A DNA stretch of 64,000 bases from Scilla litardierei. Its lineage: Eukaryota > Streptophyta > Magnoliopsida > Asparagales > Asparagaceae. Under the pieces are notes generated by a model. That model had not been told where the DNA came from. It saw only the letters and a list, made by a program, of their open reading frames with translations, and did not search any database. The stretch is from contig CM061141.1 of NCBI GenBank assembly GCA_030789695.1, positions 199,753,600 to 199,817,599 on the forward strand. The letters run 5' to 3'. Below, in pieces: positions 10,718 to 21,119 of the stretch (its first letter is position 1; every line of letters starts with the position of its first letter). A program made the translations under genes and the position numbers.

Positions 10718-13699
10718 TTAATCACTATCAATAATTACATCAGTTGTTGCTACATGATTTCCAATAAGGTTCTTGAATTCTTGAATCTTAGCACCATATG
10801 AAACTACCCATCCATGTGCACATGGATATCGGAGTTGGTACCAATGACTTGCAACCGGAGGAATTGGATGTCCGTTTGTAAGATGAAGTTGAACAAAATG
10901 ATTACCATTAACGTATCCAATGGCAATGTGACGTCTAGAACCTAGTGGTTCCGGCACAGCTCTAAGAGGTAAAAACGTCAAGCATTGCTTTTCAGAAAGT
11001 GAGATCAAAACACATGAGTAACAAGAGGCAATGATATATCCCATGTATGGCATCGTCATCCAATAACGACATGGAGGATAATTATCCATATAAGCCAATG
11101 CCGTTTTGATCTCTTCATATAGTTCTTCGCCAAATATTTTTAGATACTCATTGGCATGTAAATTTAACTCCCGGCTCATGTCAGCTCTAACGGTGGCCCA
11201 CATATCCTCACCCATTCCAAGTAGAGCTGCTATGGCTCTAAATCCACAATTTCCATCTGCTTTTACATCTATTATATGTTGAATGTATGGCCTTAATTTG
11301 ATATGAAATTGGGTAGAATATTTCTCGAGCGTCGATGACTGTCTCCTAATAACCTTCTCTTTTTGCTTCCTCTTCAATGGCAATTTGGATTTAGCTGGAG
11401 TTGACTTGCTGGCTTCAATTGACAATACACGTTCAAATAGACTAGGATCGCGGCATGTTGAGATTTCAACTCTTGTGTTTTTCTTTTTCTTGGGCGCACC
11501 TTTCACACTCACCTTTTCCTTTGGCTCAACAAGAGAAGTCGCTTCTGGATTTGAAATTTCTCTTACCTTTCTCATAAGGAGGACCTTACCAGCGTCATCG
11601 GCATGTTCAAATTGTAACATAATTTGATGCAGCTCGGCACTAAACATATCCACATCTACCAACCCAGCAACTTGACCATCCTTTGTCGGCTTCATGTTAA
11701 GTTTTCTCCAATGAGAGTGTATGCTAGATAAAGGTATTGGACGCCCCTCCTTTTTAAATATTGCAATTTCATGGGCACATGGTAATCCATGTGTACGACG
11801 AATGGCACACCGACATGATTCTGCATCCGGTCCAATACATTCTGATCTCGTCGACTCAAGTAGAATTATATTCAGTGCATTCCGCGATATAAATCCTCTA
11901 AGCTCTTTGAACATAACAGGATTGAATTGATGTTGTACAGTATTAAGACTCCTCTCAAATGATGCCGTGATCTCAGTATGTTGGCGCTCGAGCATAGCAT
12001 GAATAGCTGTCCATGCGGTATCAAAACTGCCAGTGGATGTGCATAAATTCCTTTTCAAGTTTGAATGTGCAGTCTCTACTCTGTTAGTAGTAACATTCCC
12101 AAAGTGCATGTTTTTATCTACCCATGCTGAAACAAACTTCTCTTTATACTTGTTAAACCATGAACACTTCACATAATCAATGGCTTCTTGTTTTCCAACA
12201 AATTTCATTTCGAAATCACCGAGGTTATGCAAGTACTCCTCTGTGGTGAGGGACATCATTACCGAGTTCCAACCGCAGTTAAATTTATCCCATACCTCCT
12301 GTGTTTCAAAATATTTCTTACAATTTACTAATATATTTTTCGAAATATGCCATCTGCACAAATGATTTTCTGCCTTAGGGAAGACATAAGATATAGCATT
12401 CATCAAGGCAATCTCCCTATCTGTCACGATCACCCGAGGCATCATGCAACCTTGGAGCAAGTCACGCAGCCTTTCTAAAGCCCATGTGTAGGTAACCTCC
12501 CGCTCATCCTCCATAAAAACAAATGCAGCAGAAAATGTTTTTTCAGTTGATGTCACAACAACTATTTCCAACAACGGAAGTCGATATCTATTTGTCTTAT
12601 ACGTGCAATCCATAATCAAAACTTCCAAAAAAGCACGAACTAATTCCACAGATGTCGGATGTGCAAAAAATAAGTTTCTCACACATGACGTCATCTCATC
12701 TGAAGAATGCACTTCAATGTAGTTACTTGTTTTCAACTTCTTCATAAGTTGCTGCATTCGAGATCTTCCACTCATTTCAACAACTTTATAATAATGACGT
12801 GCATTATAAATAGTTCTCGTGGTGGATACATTACGCTCATCCTTCTGCTTCAACATGGTAAGAATCTCTTTAGGCCGTACTTGAGCCACTGACATATCTA
12901 TCAACATTTCACGCTCTTTCTTTTTTAACCTTCCAGCAAATGAATGTCCCTCCAGATGCTTTGCAGCTGGATGGTTGTGTGTTCCACATACAACCATTAC
13001 TTGCCAATCATCATCTGTGGGTAGCTTTATTCCTTTTAAACTAAATGGACAACCACATTTCTTAGTTCCAGTAGATATCCGACTCTTCTCGTTAGATTTT
13101 TTGAATGTACTGCGATAAGCACCACTTCTTTCGCATGCAAAGTAAAGCCTGGGCTTTCTACCTGATTTGCCAATCTCTGAACGCTTTAGTACAATGACAA
13201 GTCCATGAGCATTATCGACATCTCGTACCCAATCAAGAATTTCTTGTCGACTTGAAAATATGGTGTCAGTTGTAAAAACCTCCGTATAATCTACAACAAT
13301 CGATTCCACGACAATGCAAGAAGTGTCCTGAAGAAGCAAGTAATAAATGAGAATGCGAAAACTAAACAATAAAACTATAAAGGTTTGGTGCAAGTAGTTA
13401 TTATCCTTTATCATTTACGTGTAGTGCAATGTTATTTTAAAAAAAATATGATCCAATAATTTCATATCAAGCACCAGACGTTCGGACCTTCAAATCCGAC
13501 TGTAAAGAAAGGGGTTCGGACCTTTATATCCGAACGTCTCATTTACTGCTCAAACTTAAATGTCCGAGCGATAAAAGTTCTGATCGGATTTACAACTCCA
13601 TACACGGCGGAAATTTTTTAGATAAACCATGAATTAAAAAGAAAGCTTATACACAAATATATAATTTAAGTTTTGATTACATACCTCTTTGTCCTCCAT
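10718..13699 (-). CDS. MULE transposase with FAR1-like, DDE, SWIM and OTU domains
   Basis: The large exon runs from 13327 to 10718 after a CTTCAG acceptor. I propose a 15-nt first exon at 13699-13685 (MEDKE, then a GTATGT donor), giving about 874 residues; an alternative in-frame ATG at 13414 gives 898. Positions below use the 898-residue frame. A FAR1/GCM-type zinc DNA-binding region spans about 50-150 (C94, C120, C122, C143, H146). The MULE DDE domain has D269 (LIMDCTYKTN), D332 (VTDRE) and E447 (TNRVETAH), with C353/H356 in CRWH. A SWIM finger follows (C534, C536, C546, H548). A lysine-rich linker leads to a C-terminal OTU cysteine-protease fold with D720, C723 (ADGNC) and H839 (GNHF). All catalytic residues are present. 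MULE transposases cut and reinsert DNA at terminal repeats; the OTU could deubiquitinate host or element proteins (inference). Confidence 0.92.
13480..13560. promoter_or_regulatory. Palindrome cluster in the transposase first intron/leader
   Basis: Two inverted repeats use the same rule as the 152-bp array: GTTCGGA, 8 bp, TCCGA (imperfect, about 13480-13499), and GTTCGGA, 8 bp, TCCGAAC (about 13515-13536). Degenerate half sites follow (GTCCGAGCG, GATCGGATTT). They lie between the proposed first exon and the main exon. They could bind the transposase or act as a splicing or expression control element; no function is proven. Confidence 0.6.
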
Positions 13700-13970
13700 C
13701 CTTCTCCACCAGCAAATTAACAAGAACTTTAAAGCTTTTCAAATTCTAAATTTTGAGCTAATGCTAAGCAAGATATTAGGGCATGAAAAGATGAAAAGAA
13801 AGAGAAAAGAAGATGTAAAGAAAAGAAAAAGAGAAAACATGAGAAGATGAAAGGTTTTGTGGTGCATCAAGAAAAAGCTAATGGCAATTTTGTTATTAAG
13901 TAAGATATTTAAGAGTAAGTTATTAAACACTGTTAAGTATAAATTTGGTATTTCAAAAATATTTCATTTT

Positions 13971-14012
13971 GTGGTGTATTCATCAATTTTTGTGGTGTTA
14001 ATAACATCACTC
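13971..14012 (-). repeat. MULE right terminal inverted repeat
   Basis: Reverse complement of the left TIR with one difference. It ends GTTAATAACATCACTC and is followed directly by the 9-bp duplication. Confidence 0.93.
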
Positions 14013-14021
14013 TAAAAGTAG
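14013..14021. repeat. MULE target-site duplication, right copy
   Basis: TAAAAGTAG, identical to 2079-2087. Confidence 0.93.
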
Positions 14022-14708
14022 GTTGAGGTAGCGATTTTTTTTTTGCAAATGAAAGTAAGTTTATACAAGGATCCTTGAAGTATGAGCCCAATGAACATAA
14101 GGCTGTTTATACATATACGAGAAGAATTTAAAGTTCTCTTTGGTTTAGAAAATATTCTAAAAGCACGTGCGGTAAATGATTAGTAATAAAATTTTGTAGT
14201 TTAGAAAAGTAATATTTATATATATAGGATTAAAGAATTGATAACGAGGTTTAAAACTGAAACACGAAAATGCCGATTTGAAAACATGTACGAGATAGTA
14301 AAATAATTTTACGACCAGGGAGGTTTCAAGATTAGTGAAAGAATTTCAACTCAACCGAAAAACAAGAATTTTGAAACATATAGTATAGGGGTTTTTAAGA
14401 AATTAAGCTGAGCGAAGAAACTGAATAAGGAATTTCGAAAATACTTTTAGATGAGGCAAAATTGACAAAGAGAAAGATTCGAAGGATCTACGATAATCGT
14501 CAGGAAACGACCACATGAATCGGGAGGAAAGAAAGATGATCGCATGACGGTTACACACTTAGGATACGATTCACGAAGCTACGATGGGACTCTACGGTCG
14601 ATACACGAAAGGGTAAGGATCAGGTAGTCGTTAGAAGTCAGGGATTCTAATTATCGGGTTGTCTAAAGATTATGATAACTCAGCTCTAAGACTTCCTAAT
14701 GAACTAGA
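14022..14708 (-). mobile_element. LARD-3 internal region, middle part
   Basis: Continues the LARD-3 internal sequence after the MULE. Read reversed it matches about 34100-34800 of LARD-2, for example the segments around 14540-14700 against 34100-34260. It is non-coding in all frames and is cut at 14713/14714 by LARD-1. It partly resembles the sequence just left of the MULE because the internal region has imperfect internal repetition (compare 1625-1990 with 14040-14420). Confidence 0.8.
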
Positions 14709-14713
14709 CTATA
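14709..14713. repeat. LARD-1 target-site duplication, left copy
   Basis: CTATA, repeated at 23999-24003. Five base pairs fits an LTR-retrotransposon integrase. Confidence 0.85.
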
Positions 14714-15300
14714 TGTAACGACCACTTTTCGTGGTACGTTGTTCGTGCACGTGCTTTTGTCCGTGCACGTGTTTGTTTTAGACCTTGTTTGTTTGTGAAC
14801 ACTTTCGTGTGATATGCCGTTGTGAACGTCCTTGAGAGTATTAAATAGTGGCACTATCTTGGAACGACACTTCTCGAGTCGTTTTTCCACAATTTAAACT
14901 TACTCGATGAGACGTGACGATTCTCACTCTTGACGGGAGACGTTTCTATTTTTAGTTTCGTCGTCCGACGTCGAAATTGAGATCCGTCTTCGTAGATAGC
15001 TCACATTCGTCGCCACGATCACCACGATATTTATTTTATAATTTTTGGAGTTTATTTGACCACTTTTATATTTTTAACAAGCTTTAAAATATTTTTAATA
15101 ATTTATTTTTAAATTAATTTCGGCCAAATAAAATTTATTTAAGTTTTAAACGTTTTAAAGAATTTTTGAGCCAATTTCCAGCTCATTTGGACCAAGTCAA
15201 ACCCTTGGATGAGTTGGAGAAGTTTAATTTCAAATTTTAAATTATTTTAAACTTCTAATCCTATTAGATTTAGCCCTAGACCAAGTCAACCCATCTATAC

Positions 15301-15308
15301 TATATAAG
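15301..15308 (+). promoter_or_regulatory. LARD-1 5' LTR TATA box
   Basis: TATATAAG in an AT-rich context, 72 bp before the palindrome at 15373. The same spacing (about 70 bp) occurs in LARD-3 on the minus strand (26813 to 26743). A repeat copy is at 21745-21752. Confidence 0.6.
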
Positions 15309-15372
15309 CAACCCATAGGAAGACCTATTTTCACAAGAAATTAGCCATAGCCTCCTCCAAAACCAAAATTGG

Positions 15373-15397
15373 ACGTTGCGACGATTCGTCGCAACGT
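15373..15397 (+). promoter_or_regulatory. Leader palindrome of LARD-1
   Basis: Perfect arms ACGTTGCGACGA and TCGTCGCAACGT around a single T. It should lie in the transcribed leader shortly after the predicted start. Copies: 21817-21841 in the other LTR and a 9-bp-arm version at 26725-26743 in LARD-3. It could be an RNA dimerisation or packaging hairpin or a DNA-binding site. Confidence 0.65.
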
Positions 15398-16294
15398 TGC
15401 GACGTTCAGCCACCGCACGACCGAAGAAACGAGGCCGTTTTCCCCGCCCCGACCGATGCTTCCGCCCGCACCAAGCCCCGCCTGCACCCCGCTGCTGCAG
15501 CCGCTCCGTTCCCCGCTTCGACCGATAGGATCTCTCGGTCAGACCGAGAGACCCGCTCGACATCCCCGCATCTCCGCACCGCACCGACCCCCGCACCGTT
15601 CGCCCGCTCCGCTCCGCATCCGACCGACCCGTTCCCTCGACCTGACCGATGGAAGCTCTCGCACCCAGCCACACCGCAGTCGCTGCACAGCCCAAACGTC
15701 GCAGCCCCCGCATTCTCAGCACACGACCGACGGATATCCCCGCATCGGCTGTGTACGACCGAGAGTCACTTGTCGCAACCCCGCATCCGTCACACCGCTT
15801 GCCACCGTGGGCCCCCCAAGTTCTCCAGAGTTATTGTGGGTCCCCCAAAGGCCCCTAGGACTACTGTGGGCCCCACCTAGGTGTGTTCTCTTCGACGACT
15901 TGCCGCGTACGACGTCGTCGCACGTCGTAGCCCGTCGTCGCACGTGCGAGCTTTGGAATCTGGAATCGTCGCCCGGGTTGATGCTCTGAATTTTCTAGCG
16001 AGGAATATATATTGGAATCTGGACTTGGAGCGCGATCTATTATTCCAACCCCCGGCGTCGCTACCCGACGCCGGTGTAGCTTTCGCGTCGTGTTGAGGTA
16101 ACGTTTTGCACCCCTAGGACCCCCAACCCAATTGCATGCTAACCAAGACTAAAAATCAGTATTTTAAAGTACTTTAAATGTTTTAGAATGCACTAATCAA
16201 GATTAATAAAACGGATGTAGGCCGGTGGACTTGTGCACGTAGGAATCGTGACTTTGGACTCGTTGGACGGTGTTTTCTTGACGTGATAGTTGCA

Positions 16295-16471
16295 GGCAAG
16301 TGAAACTTGCCAACTCTTGTGTAGGGCCATGTTTTTAGGCCACTTCCTTGTTCCTAGCGTAAAAGAGACTAGTCAGTGAAATGATAGCTGGCTAGACGCC
16401 TACTTGATCTAGTTTGACAACGAAACTAGATCCGTCACCTAATTGATCTAGCTTGACAACGAAGCTAGATC
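16295..16471 (+). ncRNA. Putative structured RNA domain (hairpins A-D), LARD-1 5' LTR
   Basis: Hairpin A: GGCAAGT/ACTTGCC at 16295-16311, loop GAA. Hairpin B: GGCC/GGCC at 16325-16341. Hairpin C: CTAGTCAG/CTGGCTAG at 16369-16395 with loop TGAAATGATAG. Hairpin D occurs twice: GATCTAGTTT/AAACTAGATC at 16406-16432 and GATCTAGCTT/AAGCTAGATC at 16445-16471, both with loop GACAACG. The two D copies differ by a compensatory T-A to C-G pair change. LARD-2 and LARD-3 have the same hairpin order with different stems and conserved C and D loops. Function is unknown; packaging, dimerisation or RNA stability are guesses. Confidence 0.65.
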
Positions 16472-17562
16472 CAACCCTTTAACCTTGTTGTTCATGCATA
16501 CTAAACTGTCACGTTTACTTTCCTTACCTGTACGCACTTTTAACTGCCATGCATTGCATCTTACATGTCATCCATGCATTGAATATTGCATTCGTAGCAC
16601 ACGCTACATACTTGTACTTGCTTGTCCAGGGCTAGGTGCACCCCTATGCCAAACATGAAAAACACTTCCTGGCTCGTGATCCAGAAGCGAGCATTACCGT
16701 TCGGGGGTAAGGCCCTGGCTCGATACACGTGGGATGGGGTAAGAGTTAAGCGGCCAATCAGCTGGGAGTCTGCCTGATCAGCAACTGCAGTTGTAGGGCG
16801 TAAACTCTGGGTGGGGCGGAGTTAAGCGACCAATCAGTGTGAAAGAAAGTCATTTCAGCTGTAAGGCGTAAACTTTGCACATGACATGAAAACATGACTA
16901 GAGAAATCCTTGTAAATGTTATTAGTCTTGCCACACTTGCCATGCCATGCTAGTTTACTTGTTGTTTTCTTTACCTGCTGCACTCATACTTAAACTGCCA
17001 TGTCATTGCATCATTCTAGAACTTTTAGGTTGCTCTTACTTGTACATTCAGTTTCACTTGCACAAGTCTTCCAGACTTGCTGACATGTGCCCCTTTCTAT
17101 TTGGGTGTCGCATGTTAGACCCTGAGCCAGAGACCGTTGCTGAGTACGTGGTGTTTTACTGACACTGAGCCTACGTTCGTCGAGGATTTTGGTGGACACC
17201 GGTGACCATTCTTTGAGTCTTTGTTGAGCTTTATTTTGTTTAGGGCCCTTTGTTAGTTATAGGTGCGTAGCACCATCGTTTGTACTTTGTACTTTTGTTG
17301 GCCATGTTTGGGCCTTTAGACTCTCATTTACTTCAGCTTGGTGGCTTTTCTGCGATGTTGGAATTTATATTTATGGATATTCTGAGATTATTCTTTTGTC
17401 TCATTTCATTATTATTATCTTGTTTCGCTCGCGTTGCAAGGACCTGCAGTTTTAAATTTGATCGACGCTTATCGGACTTGCAGCTTTGCAGCTTCAAGTC
17501 TGAGCGGACCTTCTCACGCTTCGCCTCCATATTTTTGGGAAGCGGGGCGTGACAGGTTTTGT

Positions 17563-17578
17563 TGGTGGCCCATGCAGG
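17563..17578 (+). other. LARD-1 putative primer-binding site
   Basis: TGGTGGCCCATGCAGG starts 8 nt after the 5' LTR. The same motif, at the same distance, follows the LTRs of LARD-2 (33761-33776, one difference) and LARD-3 (24309-24324, minus). It begins with TGG as expected for pairing with a tRNA CCA end, but I cannot name the tRNA; it is not the common initiator-Met site. Confidence 0.55.
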
Positions 17579-20500
17579 TCCAGTCTTGCAATTGCGAATT
17601 AACGAAACAACGATAATAACGGAATGTCCAATAAATAAATTGCAACATCTGAGTCATAAGCCCTGAGTCTAGTCGTTTTCTTACGACACTAGGAGTAAGA
17701 AGTCTTAGTTAGACGCCTGTGTTTGCTAGTTAGAGGCCTCTGATTGTTAGTTAGACCCCTTTCTAGCAATTGATTTAATCGTCATAGGAGTTGCCTTAGT
17801 GGTCCTTGCCTAACCCTGACCATATTAGACTTCTAGATTTTCCTTCGGTCGTTCGCTTTTGGGTTCATCGATTTCGGACCAAGCTGAACGCATTTCTTTA
17901 CCGTCTAACCTTTAGAAGTTTTAGCGCTTAGTTTTTAATCTTTAGTTGGTCGACCGTAGGAGTTTCTCCGTAGCCTCTTCTGATTCATATCCTAGGCGTA
18001 TGTATGTTTGGATCACCTGACCAATTTCCTTGCCTCGATTCACGAGATCGCCTCATAACGATCGTCGTCAATTTTCGAACCTTTCCGTTACAAATCTTGA
18101 ATCTTCCGAAAGTATTTATTTATTTATTTATTTTTTTTTCGATTTCCTCTTTCCCTAAGTTTAATTTTGTGCAAAATTTTAACATACTTATACTTCATCC
18201 CCCTTCGTTGATTTAAATTTTTTAAAACGTTGTCGGAATTTCTGGATACTAGTTTATAGTATTTTTCCCAGCCTATATTTTTCATACTTATGTAAATGTG
18301 TCGTTCTTTCATATATTAGTTTTACTTTTGCCCTGCCCAATTCGATTTATAATTTTCCTTCTTATTTGTGTTATTTGAATGATGCGTCGTGTTTACTTTA
18401 ATATACTTTCAAGACACATGGAATTTCAGCTTTCAGCAAGTTGGACTGTGCTCGTCGTTTTAGCTACTTCAGATTTTTGCAAAGTACTATTTTCATAGCC
18501 TCTTCCTGCTTTAGACACTCCCTGATTTGATTTTAAAGATTTGCTATTCGATCTTGATAATTCTTATGCTAAGTTACTATTATTTTCTTTCCGCTCACCA
18601 TACACGCTTTTAGAAAAATTTCTAAACCAAATTGAATTTTAATTATTTCTATATCCGTGCCAGACTTGTTGAGCTCGTATATTAAGAACCTTGCGTAAAT
18701 CAGTTTTTTTTTTCATTTTTGGCAAACCCTGGTTCTTTAAAAGTAGTTTCAAACCGATCATTTTAAATTTCTCCATAGCCTAAAAGTTTTGAAAGCATGA
18801 GTTTAAATTCTTCCGTTACTTGATTTCATACTTCGACTTTCCAAAACTTTTTGACAACATTATATTAAATTACTGACGTATGAATTTTCTAAACCACGTC
18901 CTTAATATTCGTGTAAATGATTTTACTTCCTTTTAAATTGATTTTGTATAAACCAATAAAACATTTTCTCTTATTATGAATATTCGACTCAAACTTATTT
19001 CAACTCGCTTTATCGATTTTCAAATATTTTATACAGATGAGGAATTCCAATTTTTTTTGAAGTACAACAGTTTTCAATTTTGCGTATTTTAGCTCATGCT
19101 ATTTACCCTATTTTCTTTCCCCTCCTATATAAGCATCACTACATCCCCCTTTTCCCCTCAACCTAAACATCACCATTGAGTCAATGTTTCGTCTAACCAA
19201 GCTGTCTCCTTGTATTCGTCCTATCTGAACTCGTGCTTATCGATCCTTCCCTCGTCACGCTCTCGATCTCTCTTTATTGCATAGGCCTTAGGGTCCTTCA
19301 ATGTCTGTGTCAACTCTTAGTTGTTAGTAGACCCTTGGACCCTTGTGAGGTTGTCGTAGTGCACGTACCTAAGCTGTGTACGTGGGCTTGTATGAGTGTA
19401 CCCCCATAGTATATTGATGATTGCCTATTGTGTGATATATATGTACTCGGAGTTATTCGGGATAGTATAAAGTTGTTGAGTGTTAGTAGTTATAGATTTT
19501 TGTGTGGATAGCTATACTATACTAGGGATGCCTGTGTATATAAGAGTTAGCGTTGAAATATCTAAGTTGTGTATGTAGTAAGAGATACTTATAATGGTTG
19601 AAATAAAATGATTGGTAAAGCTATGTGTATGATAAGTGTGATAATAATAAGCATATGTATAGTTACGTAAGTAGGCCTATTGAGTGACCCATATGAGTAT
19701 GTGCTCGTAGGTAGATATATATAGTGTTTAGACGTAAGTAGTTATGTTTTGTTGCCTGAGTATATAGGTGATATGCATATGATGGTAGAATTATAATTTT
19801 GATTGGTATTGCTTGCTTTGTGGGATGTTGCATGCGTGCATACCGTGAGGTATACACGACTATTGCACATCTTAATTATGTATGTATAGATGTGTTAGTA
19901 TACTAACTATAGGTAGTAGGCTATGGTATGAATATTTGTGTTACATGTGTGTGACTATACGATGAATACGTATGCATGTATTAGGGAGTGTATTATAAAT
20001 AGGTGGGTGCTGATGTCTGTAATGTTATTATTATGGTATATAATTAGATTGAACTATATGGGTGTTACCTGACTAAATATTAAGTGTGATTGACCTATGG
20101 TATGCATATGGTTGTATTGGTAGATATATATATATATACATATATATATATGTTGGAGTGGTATTGGTATATGTATGAATGCCGTGTTACGTATATAGAA
20201 TATTCTGATATGTGTATTGAGTCTCACTCAAGCTTGAGTGGGTATACTCTAAGTACATTGAATGTATGTTTGTAGTTTGAATATAGCAATGTTTGATGTA
20301 TGTATAGTGATAGGAGTGTTTGTGCCTGGTTGTGCTACACACATGATTGTGGGTCGTCACGCCAGTATATAGTTATAGGTGCTGGTCTTGTGGTATAGTT
20401 ATTTACTAAGGACTTGCTCGTGTGAACGTATGTGTACTAGCTAAAACTAGGTGTGTATGTGTGCTAGTTATATAATGGTATGATTGGTGTGCGTGAATGA

Positions 20501-21119
20501 AAAACTAGCGTGTATGGGTGTGCACCATGCACGGGTAAGTATGTGCTTAGTTATAGGTATTGATGACTATGATATATGTGGCGTGTCGTAAATACAGTTA
20601 TAGGACCGTACGTGATGTGAATATATGGTGAACTATTTGCATGTATTTGAATGACTATATATTGTGAAACTATAGTAGTGGTGAATGTATATTAAATATA
20701 GTGAACTTGATTTAATAATGGTATGGTGTGACTATATGTGTTGAGATGTTTGGTATTGGACGAATATTAGAGGGTAGTATACCCTTGATGTTTGTGCATA
20801 GGTAGCTATCTATAGGTAGAGCAATGATTATATTTGCTAAGAGTGAGACTATACTTATGTGAGTATCTGAAATATTGTTTTGTGTTTAGGTAAGTAGTAG
20901 TGATATAAGGAATGTATGTTTATATACCTGATTGAAATACATGTATGAATTTGACTGACTATAATAGGTATAAGTGTATACGTACGTGAATGTATATACG
21001 TGTTGGTAGTATTAATGTTTGACTACTTAGTGCATATATAAGCACTTGTAATGACTATACCTGGTTGAATTATTATATGACTTGATTGGGGTAGTTACTA
21101 GAGTGACTAGCGATATTAG

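Larger units (their letters stand above)
2088..14012. mobile_element. Mutator-like element (MULE) carrying OTU-transposase and PMD genes
   Basis: An 11,925-bp element bounded by 42-bp terminal inverted repeats (2088-2129 and 13971-14012, one mismatch seen) and a perfect 9-bp target duplication. It splits the LARD-3 internal sequence, which continues on both sides. It contains a GC-rich minisatellite near the left end, a plus-strand PMD gene (4457-6711), captured exons (8453-8560 and 9057-9584), a 152-bp tandem array (9693-10640) and a minus-strand transposase gene (10718-13699). Both genes have open frames with good splice sites, so the copy may be autonomous. TIRs of 42 bp are short for classical Mutator but are seen in some plant MULEs. 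Confidence 0.92.
14714..17554 (+). repeat. LARD-1 5' LTR
   Basis: 2841 bp, TG..CA ends. It holds a TATA box at 15301, a palindrome at 15373-15397, a GC-rich leader (about 15400-15960) with CGACCG repeats and a CTCGGTC/GACCGAG hairpin (about 15534-15552), a hairpin series at 16295-16471, and a partly duplicated block around 16680-16880. The 3' end is a GC-rich inverted repeat. Confidence 0.95.

Noticed and set aside
16400..16475. Possible hammerhead ribozyme in the hairpin D pair (contains ACGAAAC)
   Set aside because: The required CTGATGA core and three-way arrangement are missing; the GACAACG loop fits no ribozyme core I know.
19663..21000. Tyr/Thr-rich open frames in the LARD-1 internal region
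   Set aside because: Products of the GTATG/TATA-rich composition, short and unlike any family.
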